DNA of 64,000 nt from DATBLQ01 sp036555325. Its GTDB lineage: Bacteria > Pseudomonadota > Alphaproteobacteria > Rhizobiales > Aestuariivirgaceae. Below the pieces are notes generated by a model. The model worked only from the letters and a program-made list of their open reading frames with translations. It had not been told where the DNA came from and did no database searches. The DNA lies in assembly GCA_036555325.1 (NCBI GenBank), contig DATBLQ010000082.1, positions 81,143-145,142 of the forward strand. Direction: 5' to 3'. The position numbers were made by a program, and so were the translations under genes. Shown here piece by piece: positions 8,771 through 17,663 of this stretch (its first letter is position 1; each line of letters starts with the position of its first letter).

Positions 8771-9742
8771 ATGAGAGTTGCAATGAACCGCCGCAGTTTC
8801 CTCGGCCTCATGGCTGCGGGGACTACCCTTTCCGTCAGATCATTTTCTGCGAATGCGGCAAACCCGCTCGTCATGCAAGCCGCTTGGATCAATGATGCGG
8901 AGTTTACCGGCTATTTCGTCGCAATCGACAATGGTTACTACAAGGACGAGAATCTTGATCTTACTTACCTTTCCGGCGGCCCCGACGTGATACCCGAAAG
9001 TTCGATCATTGCAAACAAAGCCGATCTAGCTCTCACAACGCCAGATACAACGATCAAGGCAGTCGTGGATCAGGGCGCCAAATTCAAGATCATCGGCACC
9101 CAGTATCAAAAGAACCCTATTGGCGTCGTTTCGCTTGCTTCAAAGCCGATCAAAACGCCGCAGGATCTGATAGGGAAAACGCTTGCGGTGCCCCCCGTGA
9201 ATGTGATCTCGGTCGAGGCTGTCCTGAAAATTAACGGCATTGATAAGAGCAAGGTGAACATTGTTCCCTATGCGTATGATCCGACGCCCCTAATCAAAGG
9301 CGAGATTGACGCATCACTCGATTTCACGACGAATGTTCCATACACCATCAAGACGCAAGGAGCGGAGGCTATCTCGTTCCTGCTCTATGATTTTGGATTC
9401 ACGATATTCAACGACACGGTAGTCGTAACCGAGGACACGCTTAAAGCGAAACGTAAGGAATTGGTGTCCTGGCTCCGTGCTAGTCGCAAAGGCTGGGAAG
9501 AGAACTTGAAGGACCCTGCCGCCTATCCACCTAAATTTGCCGAGACATGGTTCAAGGGAACAGGGCGCACGATCGATAACGAAGTATTTTTCAACACGGC
9601 ACAGAAGCCACTGATTGAATCCCCCTCTGGGATCTTCTCCCTAAGCGATGAAGCTATCGGCAAAAATATCGAGGCGCTTGGCCAAGTGGGTATCAAGGCT
9701 CCGAAAGAAGTCTTCGATACGAGTCTTCTTGCCGAAATCTAA
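8771..9742 (+). CDS. ABC transporter substrate-binding protein, NMT1/THI5-like
   Basis: 323 residues. The N-terminus has a twin-arginine-like signal (NRRSFLGLMAAGTTL) ending near SANA, so the folded protein is probably exported by Tat to the periplasm. The body follows the NMT1/THI5 fold: AWINDAEFTGYFVAIDNGYYKDENLDL, then a SSIIANKADLALTTPDT segment and TPQDLIGKTLAVPP. Relatives bind thiamine precursors, riboflavin, taurine or aromatic sulfonates. The typical cysteine cluster of thiamine-pyrimidine binders is not visible. GGGAGA lies about 5 bases before the ATG. The stop overlaps the ATPase start by one base (TAATG). Confidence 0.87.
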   Translation: MRVAMNRRSFLGLMAAGTTLSVRSFSANAANPLVMQAAWINDAEFTGYFVAIDNGYYKDENLDLTYLSGGPDVIPESSIIANKADLALTTPDTTIKAVVDQGAKFKIIGTQYQKNPIGVVSLASKPIKTPQDLIGKTLAVPPVNVISVEAVLKINGIDKSKVNIVPYAYDPTPLIKGEIDASLDFTTNVPYTIKTQGAEAISFLLYDFGFTIFNDTVVVTEDTLKAKRKELVSWLRASRKGWEENLKDPAAYPPKFAETWFKGTGRTIDNEVFFNTAQKPLIESPSGIFSLSDEAIGKNIEALGQVGIKAPKEVFDTSLLAEI

Positions 9743-10512
9743 TGATGAACGACCGGAGTATCCGGCTCGCAAATGTCTCAAAGACCTTCTACACCCGAAG
9801 CAAGGAGGTAAAGGCTCTCGAGAACGTATCCTTGTCGTGCGAGCCGGGCTCTTTTACCGCACTCATTGGCCCTTCTGGATGTGGCAAATCAACGATATTG
9901 CGACTCGCACTTGGTCTTGAGACGGCTGATTCCGGCATCGTCCGAATTGGAGGAACGGACCCCGAGATAGCCACTGCCAGTGGGGCTACCGGGGTGGCAT
10001 TTCAGGATTCTGCGCTGCTTCCGTGGCGGACCGTGGAGAGCAACATCGCCTTGCCGCTCGATGTGCTCGGAAAAAAACGGTCGGAGTTTAGCGGCTACAT
10101 TGGCGACCTCATCCGACTTGTTGGCCTAGAGGGGTTTGAGAAGTCACTTCCGGGCGAATTGTCGGGTGGTATGCGCCAGCGGGTATCCATTGCTCGGGCA
10201 CTTGTCACGAGTCCCGGGATTCTATTTCTCGACGAACCCTTTGGCGCGCTCGATCAAATTCTCCGGCGACAAATGAATATCGAGTTGCAGCGCATCTGGT
10301 CGGAATCTCGTGCCACAACACTGCTGGTTACTCACGGGATCGATGAGGCCGTGTTTTTGGCTGATCGGGTAGCCGTGATGCATAATCGGCCTGGCCGTAT
10401 CGTAACGATCATCGACATTCCCTTTCACCGTCCTCGAAGCAAAGAACTTTTCTCCGAAACCGCCTTTCACAAACTCGGTGATTCGATCGCCGCAACCCTT
10501 CATGGCGAATGA
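9742..10512 (+). CDS. ABC transporter ATP-binding protein (SsuB/TauB-type)
   Basis: 256-residue nucleotide-binding subunit. Walker A is GPSGCGKST, the signature is LSGGMRQRVSIARAL, Walker B is ILFLDEPFGALD, and the switch His is in LLVTHGIDEAVFLADR. The sequence is closest in style to nitrate/taurine/sulfonate importers, matching the NMT1-type binding protein encoded directly upstream. It energises import with the fused permease downstream. The start codon overlaps the previous stop by one base and the end overlaps the permease start, so the three genes are almost certainly translated from one message. Confidence 0.92.
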   Translation: MMNDRSIRLANVSKTFYTRSKEVKALENVSLSCEPGSFTALIGPSGCGKSTILRLALGLETADSGIVRIGGTDPEIATASGATGVAFQDSALLPWRTVESNIALPLDVLGKKRSEFSGYIGDLIRLVGLEGFEKSLPGELSGGMRQRVSIARALVTSPGILFLDEPFGALDQILRRQMNIELQRIWSESRATTLLVTHGIDEAVFLADRVAVMHNRPGRIVTIIDIPFHRPRSKELFSETAFHKLGDSIAATLHGE

Positions 10513-12091
10513 ATATCGGCACAATCGACTCGGACGTCTCGCCTGGCTGCGTAATCTCTTGGTACTCATCGCAGTATGGGAAGTGGTAGGTCAGCTAAAG
10601 CTTGTAGCTTCAGGAGCATTGCCTGCGCCGAGCGCTATTCTGGTAGGTCTCTACCTTGATCGTGCGGATTATCCGCCTCATGTCTGGGCGACACTTCAGG
10701 CAGCCGTACTAGGATTCATCATTGGCAATAGTGCCGCAGTGGTGGCAGGAGTACTGTTCGTTATTTCACCTCTGGCGCTGCGCCTGGCGCGTGGCATCAA
10801 CATTGCAATCTTTTCGCTTCCACCGATTGCAATAGTTCCGGTTCTTGTCCTTACACTTTCAGGTATGACAGCGCGCGTTGTTCTCGCGGCCCTCGGCTGC
10901 TACTTCGCAACTATGACAGCGACTGTCCTGGGTCTCAGCCAAACGGACCCGCGAACCATGGATGTCGTGCGCGCCTACGGTGGAAACTCTTGGACAATCA
11001 TGCGTCTTGTTCGACTGCGAAGCGCACTACCTTCGATTCTTGGAGGTCTGCGAATTGCAGCTCCCAATGCAGTTTTGGGCGCGATACTTGCTGAGTTTGG
11101 CGGTGGCGGCCGATGGGGCCTGGGAACATATCTTCTTGGATCTCTCGGCAGGGCTGACCCGCCGCGACTCTGGGGGATCGGGCTTGTCGCCACAGCCATT
11201 GCAGGTCTTGCCTACGCCATCTTTGCGCTGATCGGCTACCGCATTACCGGCGCATCTAGGGCAGTAACGATACCGGCATCAGCTGCTCCAGCGTCGACCG
11301 ACGAGAAAAATCGCACTCCATTGATCAGAGCATCGCTACTGATGGCTTCAGTTATCCTGCCCCTGCTGTTTTGGTGGCTTTTGCTTGAGGCTATCAATGT
11401 TCCGGCACTTATTGCCAAAACTCCTATGGGCGTGATCGATTACCTCTTCATAGCAAACTCAGCGACTACTGCTCAGTTGAAACTTTTGCAGGCTTTCTCA
11501 CAGACCCTGCCAATTACTATTCTGGGGCTATTTGCAGGTTTGGCAGTTGCTTTTTTGCTTGCCATCCTAAGCGAAACATTTCCCGCAATCGCTCGGACAT
11601 TGTTGCCCTTTGCCCTTGTGACGCAGACGATGCCTCTTGTGGCGCTCACACCTCTGCTAGTACTGCTTCTCGGCCGTGGTACCGCCGTGACCCTATGGAT
11701 CACAATTTCAGTAACTTTTTTTCCTTCCTTCGTGACGATCGCCCAGGGTTTAATTCTGGTGCCCAAATCTGCACTCGATGTGCCGAGAGCCTATGGAGCA
11801 ACGAAGGCAAAAGAACTGCAGCTCGTGGCTGTGCCGGCCTCGCTTCCTTATTTGTTCGCTGCCCTGCGTCTCGCTGTCCCAAGAGCACTCTTAGGCGTGA
11901 TGATTGCAGAATGGCTCGCAACCGGAACAGGACTTGGAAATTTGCTCAACCAGAGCCGCGGTTATTTGGACTACGGCATGATTTGGACAGTTGCGGCGGC
12001 GTCTGTGCTGCTCTCCATCCTCCTCTATCAACTTGTAGTCCTTGCCGAAAGAAAGCTGTTGGGCGTGATGGGCATGAAGACATCCGAATAG
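10502..12091 (+). CDS. Fused double ABC permease (two BPD_transp_1 domains)
   Basis: About 529 residues containing two complete inner-membrane permease domains in tandem, joined around residue 265 by a short Ala/Pro-rich linker. Each half has its own cytoplasmic EAA-type coupling loop: VRAYGGNSWTIMRLVRL..ALPSILGGLRI in the first and PRAYGATKAKELQLVAV..SLPYLFAALRL in the second. NMT1/Ssu-type importers usually encode one permease that homodimerises, so this fusion would form the channel alone. ATG 10502 is chosen because it lies in the 11-base overlap with the ATPase gene. A GTG at 10478 is an in-frame alternative. Confidence 0.88.
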   Translation: MANEYRHNRLGRLAWLRNLLVLIAVWEVVGQLKLVASGALPAPSAILVGLYLDRADYPPHVWATLQAAVLGFIIGNSAAVVAGVLFVISPLALRLARGINIAIFSLPPIAIVPVLVLTLSGMTARVVLAALGCYFATMTATVLGLSQTDPRTMDVVRAYGGNSWTIMRLVRLRSALPSILGGLRIAAPNAVLGAILAEFGGGGRWGLGTYLLGSLGRADPPRLWGIGLVATAIAGLAYAIFALIGYRITGASRAVTIPASAAPASTDEKNRTPLIRASLLMASVILPLLFWWLLLEAINVPALIAKTPMGVIDYLFIANSATTAQLKLLQAFSQTLPITILGLFAGLAVAFLLAILSETFPAIARTLLPFALVTQTMPLVALTPLLVLLLGRGTAVTLWITISVTFFPSFVTIAQGLILVPKSALDVPRAYGATKAKELQLVAVPASLPYLFAALRLAVPRALLGVMIAEWLATGTGLGNLLNQSRGYLDYGMIWTVAAASVLLSILLYQLVVLAERKLLGVMGMKTSE

Positions 12092-12470
12092 GATGAAACG
12101 GGTGGTATGCGCAAGCAAAGCAGAGGAGCAATCTGCCGATGAGGGTGTGAGCCGCGTTTCGATCGAAGAACGGGAAGAGCGCAGCAATCACGTTATTACC
12201 GTGCAGCAAGCTTGTGGTCACTACACCGTTCCACAGTCGTTTACATCGGGACGGCGGCGATTGGCTCGCGATCATCGAAATGTCAGTAAAGGTGCTGCGC
12301 CATGTTGGCGACGGGAAGTACATCAGAGAACAACTATCGTCCATCAAGAGTCTCCCGGCACACACATGGACAACGACCAAGATTTGCCATCCGGCTGTCT
12401 TCGACTTGCTGCTTGCTCACCTTATGGTAGCAGCAACATGTTTGACCTATCTCCGCCCGAGAGAGAGTGA
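12092..12470. other. Downstream tail of the ABC operon, no convincing gene
   Basis: Two overlapping plus-strand frames are open here: one starts at 12093, directly after the permease stop, and one starts at 12214. The first ends exactly at the terminator, but its residues look unlike a protein. The second would read through the terminator hairpin. The segment GDWLAIIEMSVKVLRHVGDG in the 12214 frame is the most protein-like piece and could be a remnant. No family is recognised. Confidence 0.35.
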
Positions 12471-12499
12471 GCCCGGCCAGCAAATGGCCGGGCTTTTTT
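12471..12499 (+). terminator. Rho-independent terminator of the ABC operon
   Basis: A perfect 9-bp GC-rich stem, GCCCGGCCA (12471-12479) with TGGCCGGGC (12485-12493), encloses a 5-base loop and is followed directly by six T residues (12494-12499). It ends the operon that begins at 8003 and separates it from the exported barrel gene at 12670. Confidence 0.93.
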
Positions 12500-12669
12500 C
12501 AGCGGACACGGAACCTAAAGATCAAAAAGACCGGTTCGTTCGATTCGGACTTTGTGGCGCCCTTGCAACATTTCAGTGTCACCACCGACAGCAGCAAGCC
12601 TTTGATGTTGCTTGGTTATAGACGCGCCCATTAGAACCTTTCGATCTAGGCGGCAATCACGAGGCAATC

Positions 12670-13596
12670 ATGAAAATCCCACGCATCGGTATCCTCGGTG
12701 GCGTTAACATTCTGTTGCTGGGGTCAGTACCCGCGTGGGCTGCGGACTATGTCGCGCCTGTCGATGTTTGCGCAGTATCGGACGTAAACGGCAAAATTCA
12801 TGGGCAAGGTGGCAGTTACGAATCAGATGAAAGCGATGGCAGCCAATTTCAAGGCGTCGGATCACTAAGCTTTCCCCTAGGCTGCATGTTCGGTGCTCAG
12901 ATTGATGCAGGTGCCGGAAAATTTGGCGATTTCGATGCATTCGGAATCGGGGCACACTTGTTCATGCGTGACCCCACCAGTTACCTAGTCGGCATTCACG
13001 CCACTTACGAGAACTGGGATCTCGATGTGCTCGGCGACGATGTCAGCGTCTGGCGAGTCGGTCCGGAAGTTGAACTATACTTCGCCAATATCAGTCTCGA
13101 AGCCTGGGCAGGCTTTCAAGATGGCGACGACAATGTGGACTCGTCATTTTTCGCCCGACTTACGGTGGCATTCTATGCAACAGAAAACCTGCGTCTGGCT
13201 GGCAGTTTTCGTCAATCGGATGACTTCACGTCCGGTGCTATCACGGGTGAATGGCAACTTTCGAGCCTCCCTCTTTCTCTGACTGCTGAAGCTGAATTTG
13301 GCGAAGACGATTTCACCTCCATACTGGGCGGTGTCAAAATCTACTTTGGTGGATCTACCGACTCGCTAATTGATCGGCACCGTTACGACGATCCCGATGA
13401 TGGGTTGTTTAATTTTGCCGGATCTGCTTCGTCGTTCGGCGCCGCACCTCAAGCGGGTGAATGCGAGGACGGATCTGTCACCGATGAGTGTTGTGCAGAC
13501 AGCACTGTCGAAGACGGATGCTGTACCGATGCGTGTTGTGCGGATGGAGTTTGCGAAGACGAAGTATTGGTTCCGCTCACCGAAACTCTCGAATAA
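12670..13596 (+). CDS. Exported beta-barrel-like protein with cysteine-rich acidic tail
   Basis: 308 residues with a clear Sec signal (cleavage after PAWA, about residue 24). Residues 25-245 alternate short amphipathic strands rich in Gly, Phe, Tyr and Trp (GAQIDAGAGKFGDFDAFGIG, GPEVELYFANISLEAWAGF) and read like a small outer-membrane barrel. After GGVKIYFGG the character changes: from about residue 265 there is an acidic tail with nine cysteines, including three CC pairs (DECCAD, DGCCTD, ACCADG). It does not end in the usual barrel terminal Phe. The tail resembles a metal- or disulfide-rich appendage. The 3' end overlaps the convergent ligase gene by 20 bases. No family name can be given safely. 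Confidence 0.75.
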   Translation: MKIPRIGILGGVNILLLGSVPAWAADYVAPVDVCAVSDVNGKIHGQGGSYESDESDGSQFQGVGSLSFPLGCMFGAQIDAGAGKFGDFDAFGIGAHLFMRDPTSYLVGIHATYENWDLDVLGDDVSVWRVGPEVELYFANISLEAWAGFQDGDDNVDSSFFARLTVAFYATENLRLAGSFRQSDDFTSGAITGEWQLSSLPLSLTAEAEFGEDDFTSILGGVKIYFGGSTDSLIDRHRYDDPDDGLFNFAGSASSFGAAPQAGECEDGSVTDECCADSTVEDGCCTDACCADGVCEDEVLVPLTETLE

Positions 13597-14905
13597 CTGG
13601 ATAGAACTTTCCTCCCCTTGAGCGAGTGAAATCTGTTACGCGCTTGATTTCAACTTCCACCTTAGCCGGGAGGATGCTGCAGATATATTCGGTAAGGGCC
13701 TTTTCTAACCTATCGGTCATACTGATACAGCCTTTGAGACGCAACTCGACTTTTGTGGGGCTGGTTTGAGCAACTTGCCAGTATGGAGTGCCCGCCAATT
13801 CGCGGAATTTCTCCGTTCGGTAATCTGGTAGAGCTACTTTACCACTATCAAACTTGAATAGCCCTTTTTCTCTTCCGACAATTTGAGAAAGCACTGGCAA
13901 CGTTCGTCTGCAGGAACAGCCATCACCCAAGGTAACCAGATCATTGAAGCGATAGCGAATGATCGGCATTGCATAGTTATAGAGCGAGGTTGCCACGACC
14001 TGCCCCGTTTCGCCTGACGTGCATTGCGTCCCATCGGCTTTAAGCACTTCAACTTTGCTGATTTCTGACTGAATGTGATAGTTCCCTGTATCTGGGCATT
14101 CAATCGCAATCAGACCACATTCGGCAGTGGCATAGACATCACTAATTTGACAGCCAAAAATGCTCTGGACCTCATGCCTGACGTCGGCACTGAGTCGCTC
14201 ACCTACTGTCAAAATCCCAGCCAGGCACGGCTTTTCGTTCGCTGCGAGTGCAAATTGCGCCAGTGCCATTGCATTGGACGGCAGCGTATTGAGGTAGACC
14301 GTTCCAAGCTGTCGAAGCCATTGCATCTGCTCATCCACTGGTACATTGATATCCAATCGGTATCGCGCGCCCCGACGATTTTGTGGAATCCACGGAGGTC
14401 CCCAAAGTTTGTCCTCGGGATCATCCTTGTTTGCAGGTCGGATAAATCCCGCTCGTATCATGGCCAGCGCAGTTCCATAGTCATACTTGAACCAGTCTGC
14501 ATATCTGTACGAAGCGCAAGCCACACCGGTATGCTCAAATCTGGTCTTACGCATTCTGAGAGGGGAACCACCCTCTGATCCCGAAGTCGTCGATTCGAGA
14601 ACTGCGCGATGTCCTTCCGGCAAATGTGAGGGCTGAAACTCATCCCACTGAGCCGTGACAATATCTCTTGAAACTATGGGAAGCTCAGTCCACCGATCCA
14701 AGTCAAATCGACCATCGGAATTGCGAATTGACGAAAGAGGCTCCCGATAAAACGGTACATGCTCTGCTGCGTGAGCAAGCAGCTGTTGCAACTGGGTCTC
14801 TTGATATTTCTCTAAACGTTCGGGCGAGATGCGCTCGGAAATCAATAGGCTTTCATAGAATTTACGTGCCGCCCAATATCGTTCTCTAGCGCTTGCATTG
14901 GTCAT
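13577..14905 (-). CDS. Phenylacetate-CoA ligase-like (PaaK/CapK family) adenylate-forming enzyme
   Basis: About 442 residues. The adenylate-forming signature is visible as STTSGSEGGSPL (ATP-binding loop), then VGERLSADVR, DVYATAECGLIAIEC (counterpart of Y-G-x-x-E) and PIIRYRFNDLVTLGDGCSC (Y-x-x-x-D adenylation core), followed by a small C-terminal domain. Such enzymes activate a carboxylic acid as its AMP ester, often for CoA transfer, or act in polysaccharide decoration (CapK). ATG 14905 is preferred; an in-frame GTG at 14980 would add 25 residues, including four Cys-rich-looking codons. It stands alone, so the acid substrate is unknown. It converges on the barrel gene with overlapping 3' ends. 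Confidence 0.85.
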   Translation of the reverse strand: MTNASARERYWAARKFYESLLISERISPERLEKYQETQLQQLLAHAAEHVPFYREPLSSIRNSDGRFDLDRWTELPIVSRDIVTAQWDEFQPSHLPEGHRAVLESTTSGSEGGSPLRMRKTRFEHTGVACASYRYADWFKYDYGTALAMIRAGFIRPANKDDPEDKLWGPPWIPQNRRGARYRLDINVPVDEQMQWLRQLGTVYLNTLPSNAMALAQFALAANEKPCLAGILTVGERLSADVRHEVQSIFGCQISDVYATAECGLIAIECPDTGNYHIQSEISKVEVLKADGTQCTSGETGQVVATSLYNYAMPIIRYRFNDLVTLGDGCSCRRTLPVLSQIVGREKGLFKFDSGKVALPDYRTEKFRELAGTPYWQVAQTSPTKVELRLKGCISMTDRLEKALTEYICSILPAKVEVEIKRVTDFTRSRGGKFYPVIREFR

Positions 14906-15138
14906 TGAAGACTGGCCCTTGCCTCCACTGTCACATGCGAACGCCATACAAGATTCGCATTGATCGCGATAGCCAGACACGCTGATCAGTCAGCGTGAGA
15001 GCTAGCGAATGGCTCAGCGAAGCGAGGTCGTTTGATACACTCCATCCTCAGGAATATTGATTGCTGAACCGAGGAGTAAGGCGACGGGGTTACCCGGAGA
15101 TGCAGCGGTCAAATGACGTCTGGGCACCGTGGCAAGCC

Positions 15139-17355
15139 TTATCTAACAATTGAGAATTGAAATCGCCACCACGGGCTGACGATGAAGAACTCATTTTGCT
15201 GTTCGAACGTCCCGTTCGGATTTCGCAAGAAAACTTGGCATTCTCGACCCTTGCCCGGCCACCAGTAACAAATGCCACCGTCTTCCAAATGAAGAAACTT
15301 TGCTGTTATAGTCTCCGTACCGCATGACTGGGTTTCATCTCCTTCGGGCGTCCAATTCACATAGCACAGGCTTTCGGAAGCTATCTCCCTTCCTTGGGCC
15401 GTGTGACCGAAAAGTCTTGACCTAATCTCCTCATCTGTGAGTCGAATGCTTGGGGACGATTGATAACGGAGTGGTAGTTCGGGAACGCCTGCTTTCCGGA
15501 GACCATCGGACAGACGTTGGGCATCGACTCGTCGCCTGTAGGGAAAGTAAGCTTTGGCCCACAATTGTGATGCTTCATCTGCACCCGCTCTGGTCGCCAT
15601 TGTATTGAGCTTGCTCACGAGCGATGCGGAGTTACGGCCCAGATGCCCGTAAGCCGCTATGAGCACAATCAGGGGATATGGATCATCCGGATTGGTTACG
15701 ATGTCCTTTTCCAAATTCGCAGCCGCCGTTTCGAATTCACCCCGGCAAAACTGCGCTTCTCCTAGCAGGCCATAAGCCCAGGTAGGATCCATTCGAATAG
15801 CCGCTTCGAGATAGCTCTGCCCATCGACTATGCGTCCGGCCCGGATAAGAACTTCGGCCATTTTGCCGAATATGGATGCATTGCCAGGATCCAGCGGAAT
15901 GGCACGCTGGAGAAGGTCAATTGCTTCCGCGTACTGCTGCTTGGCCTGCAAGATATCTGCTGCCACACGATAGGCCTGGGGAGAAGGATGCTTCATGGCC
16001 TTGGTCAAGTATGTATGGATCTTGTTCATTGCCTCCCAGCCCGTCACGTTCAGGGCATCCGTCCACTGGCCAATAGTGCGCCAATAAAGGGATGCGAGAA
16101 TGGCGTAGGCCAGCGAATATTCCGGATCTAAGGTTACAGCCTTTTCCAAATAGGGAACTGCCTTGGCCAGATCGTTGGGCGTGTCACGAAGGTATAGCTC
16201 TAGTCCTTGTAGGTAAGCATCATACGCAGCAGGATTCTTGGTACCCCCGGGCGCTTGTGCGGTTTGGCCCGGTAGCAAGCGAACTTCCAGCGCCTTGACA
16301 ATGCTCTGAATAACCTTGTCCTGTAGAAGGAATACGTCGCCCCACTCTCCATCAAAACGTTCCGCCCACTTGTGTAATCCTGTGTCAGTATCGATAAGTT
16401 GCGCATTTATCCGTAGCTGATCGCCGAGTCGTCGGACGCTCCCCTCCAGGACATATTGCACACGCAGCTCCATGGCAATCTGCTTTGAGTCAATTTTCTT
16501 GCCCTTGTATGCTGATGCAGCATTCCGAGAGACGACAAATAGTCCTGGCACGCGAGCTAAGTCAGTAGTCAGGTCCTCGGTAATCCCATCTGCCAGATAA
16601 TTGTGGTCGGCGTTGCCGCTGATATTGTCAAAAGGCAATACGGCGAGCGAGGATTTTACAACTGGCAATGCTGCCGTGCTAGATGGTTCTGCAGGTCGCA
16701 CGCCCACGACAGAACTCGAGGGTGCTCCCCAGAATCTGAACCACACCAAAGTGGTACTTGCGACGAGAAGCAACAATACGAAAGCTGTGAGGGCATGCTT
16801 GGTTCTCAACCGATTTTCAACTGGTACTCTGGTACTTGGTGGTATTGCATCAAAATTCACGCGGAAAACTCGAATTGGATCGCGAATATTTTTTAGCTTG
16901 CGCTTGCCCAATGGCTCAAAAGCGAATTTGTTCTTCGCCTGCTCGTAGGCTGACTGTGAGATATAGACATTCCCGGGATCAGCGAGCTGCTCAAGTCTCG
17001 ATGCGATGTTCACTCCTTCGCCGTGGAGGTCTTTCCCCTCAACTATCACATCACCAAGATTGACGCCGATGCGTATATCGATGCGGTCTGCCTTAGGCAG
17101 CCCGTAGTTTCGCCGAACGATTTCTCCCTGAATCGCCGCCGCACACTCTACTGCATCGACCACGCTCGCAAATTCAGCCAAGAGACCGTCGCCCATGCGT
17201 TTAAAAACCCGCCCCCGAAGTTTTCGGATTAATGGTTCAAAAACGTCGGTGCGATATACTTTCAGACGGGCGAAAGTTCCCTTCTCGTCGCGCTCTATGT
17301 GCGCGGAGTAGCCAACCACATCGGCAGCAAGGATCGCGGCTAAACGGCGTTCCAT
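15139..17355 (-). CDS. Membrane-anchored class III cyclase with TolB-like, TPR and novel C-terminal domain
   Basis: 738 residues. Residues 1-165 are the class III cyclase domain with metal Asp12 (AADVVGYS) and Asp56 (KRMGDG), Lys52 and HGEGVNIASRLE bearing the catalytic Asn/Arg. A single transmembrane helix follows at about 187-207 (ALTAFVLLLLVASTTLVWF). The TolB-like block (AVLPFDNISGNADHNYLADGI) and TPR array then lie on the other side of the membrane, so the TPR half is probably periplasmic. After LRKAGVPE at about 635, where the two paralogues at 1138-4610 end, there are about 100 extra residues rich in Trp and with four Cys (ICYWWPGKGRECQVF). That extension is not recognised. Confidence 0.88.
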   Translation of the reverse strand: MERRLAAILAADVVGYSAHIERDEKGTFARLKVYRTDVFEPLIRKLRGRVFKRMGDGLLAEFASVVDAVECAAAIQGEIVRRNYGLPKADRIDIRIGVNLGDVIVEGKDLHGEGVNIASRLEQLADPGNVYISQSAYEQAKNKFAFEPLGKRKLKNIRDPIRVFRVNFDAIPPSTRVPVENRLRTKHALTAFVLLLLVASTTLVWFRFWGAPSSSVVGVRPAEPSSTAALPVVKSSLAVLPFDNISGNADHNYLADGITEDLTTDLARVPGLFVVSRNAASAYKGKKIDSKQIAMELRVQYVLEGSVRRLGDQLRINAQLIDTDTGLHKWAERFDGEWGDVFLLQDKVIQSIVKALEVRLLPGQTAQAPGGTKNPAAYDAYLQGLELYLRDTPNDLAKAVPYLEKAVTLDPEYSLAYAILASLYWRTIGQWTDALNVTGWEAMNKIHTYLTKAMKHPSPQAYRVAADILQAKQQYAEAIDLLQRAIPLDPGNASIFGKMAEVLIRAGRIVDGQSYLEAAIRMDPTWAYGLLGEAQFCRGEFETAAANLEKDIVTNPDDPYPLIVLIAAYGHLGRNSASLVSKLNTMATRAGADEASQLWAKAYFPYRRRVDAQRLSDGLRKAGVPELPLRYQSSPSIRLTDEEIRSRLFGHTAQGREIASESLCYVNWTPEGDETQSCGTETITAKFLHLEDGGICYWWPGKGRECQVFLRNPNGTFEQQNEFFIVSPWWRFQFSIVR

Positions 17356-17663
17356 TCACGTTCCCACCATTTGCAGAATAGCGTGGGCTGCAAAAAACTG
17401 CATGAAGCTAACTTGATAGTCTCGTAGTGTCGATACTGCCGGACCTTGTCGGGGTGCGACGCTGCAAAGATCGAATGTCGCTAGTTCTCCTGATGACATG
17501 TTTCCCTAGAAATTCGCTGATAAGTCAGCATTGCTGTCTGGAATCCAGCCGAGTCGCAATCATCTATCTCTGATCGAGCGTTCGTAGTTAGATGGACACC
17601 CCTCGGTATCAATCCAGCAGCGACTGTAACACTGGGGTGAAGTGCTTTGGCGTTGGTTAGTAG
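17356..17663. other. Divergent intergenic region, cyclase / PBP
   Basis: About 308 bases between two divergently transcribed genes, so it should hold both promoters. I see no confident -35/-10 pair, operator repeat or RNA structure. Nothing else is recognised. Confidence 0.4.

Noticed and set aside
12214..12621. A 135-codon frame after the NMT1-type operon
   Set aside because: It would read through the strong terminator at 12471-12499 and has no ribosome-binding site or recognisable domain. Only a part near its start looks protein-like.
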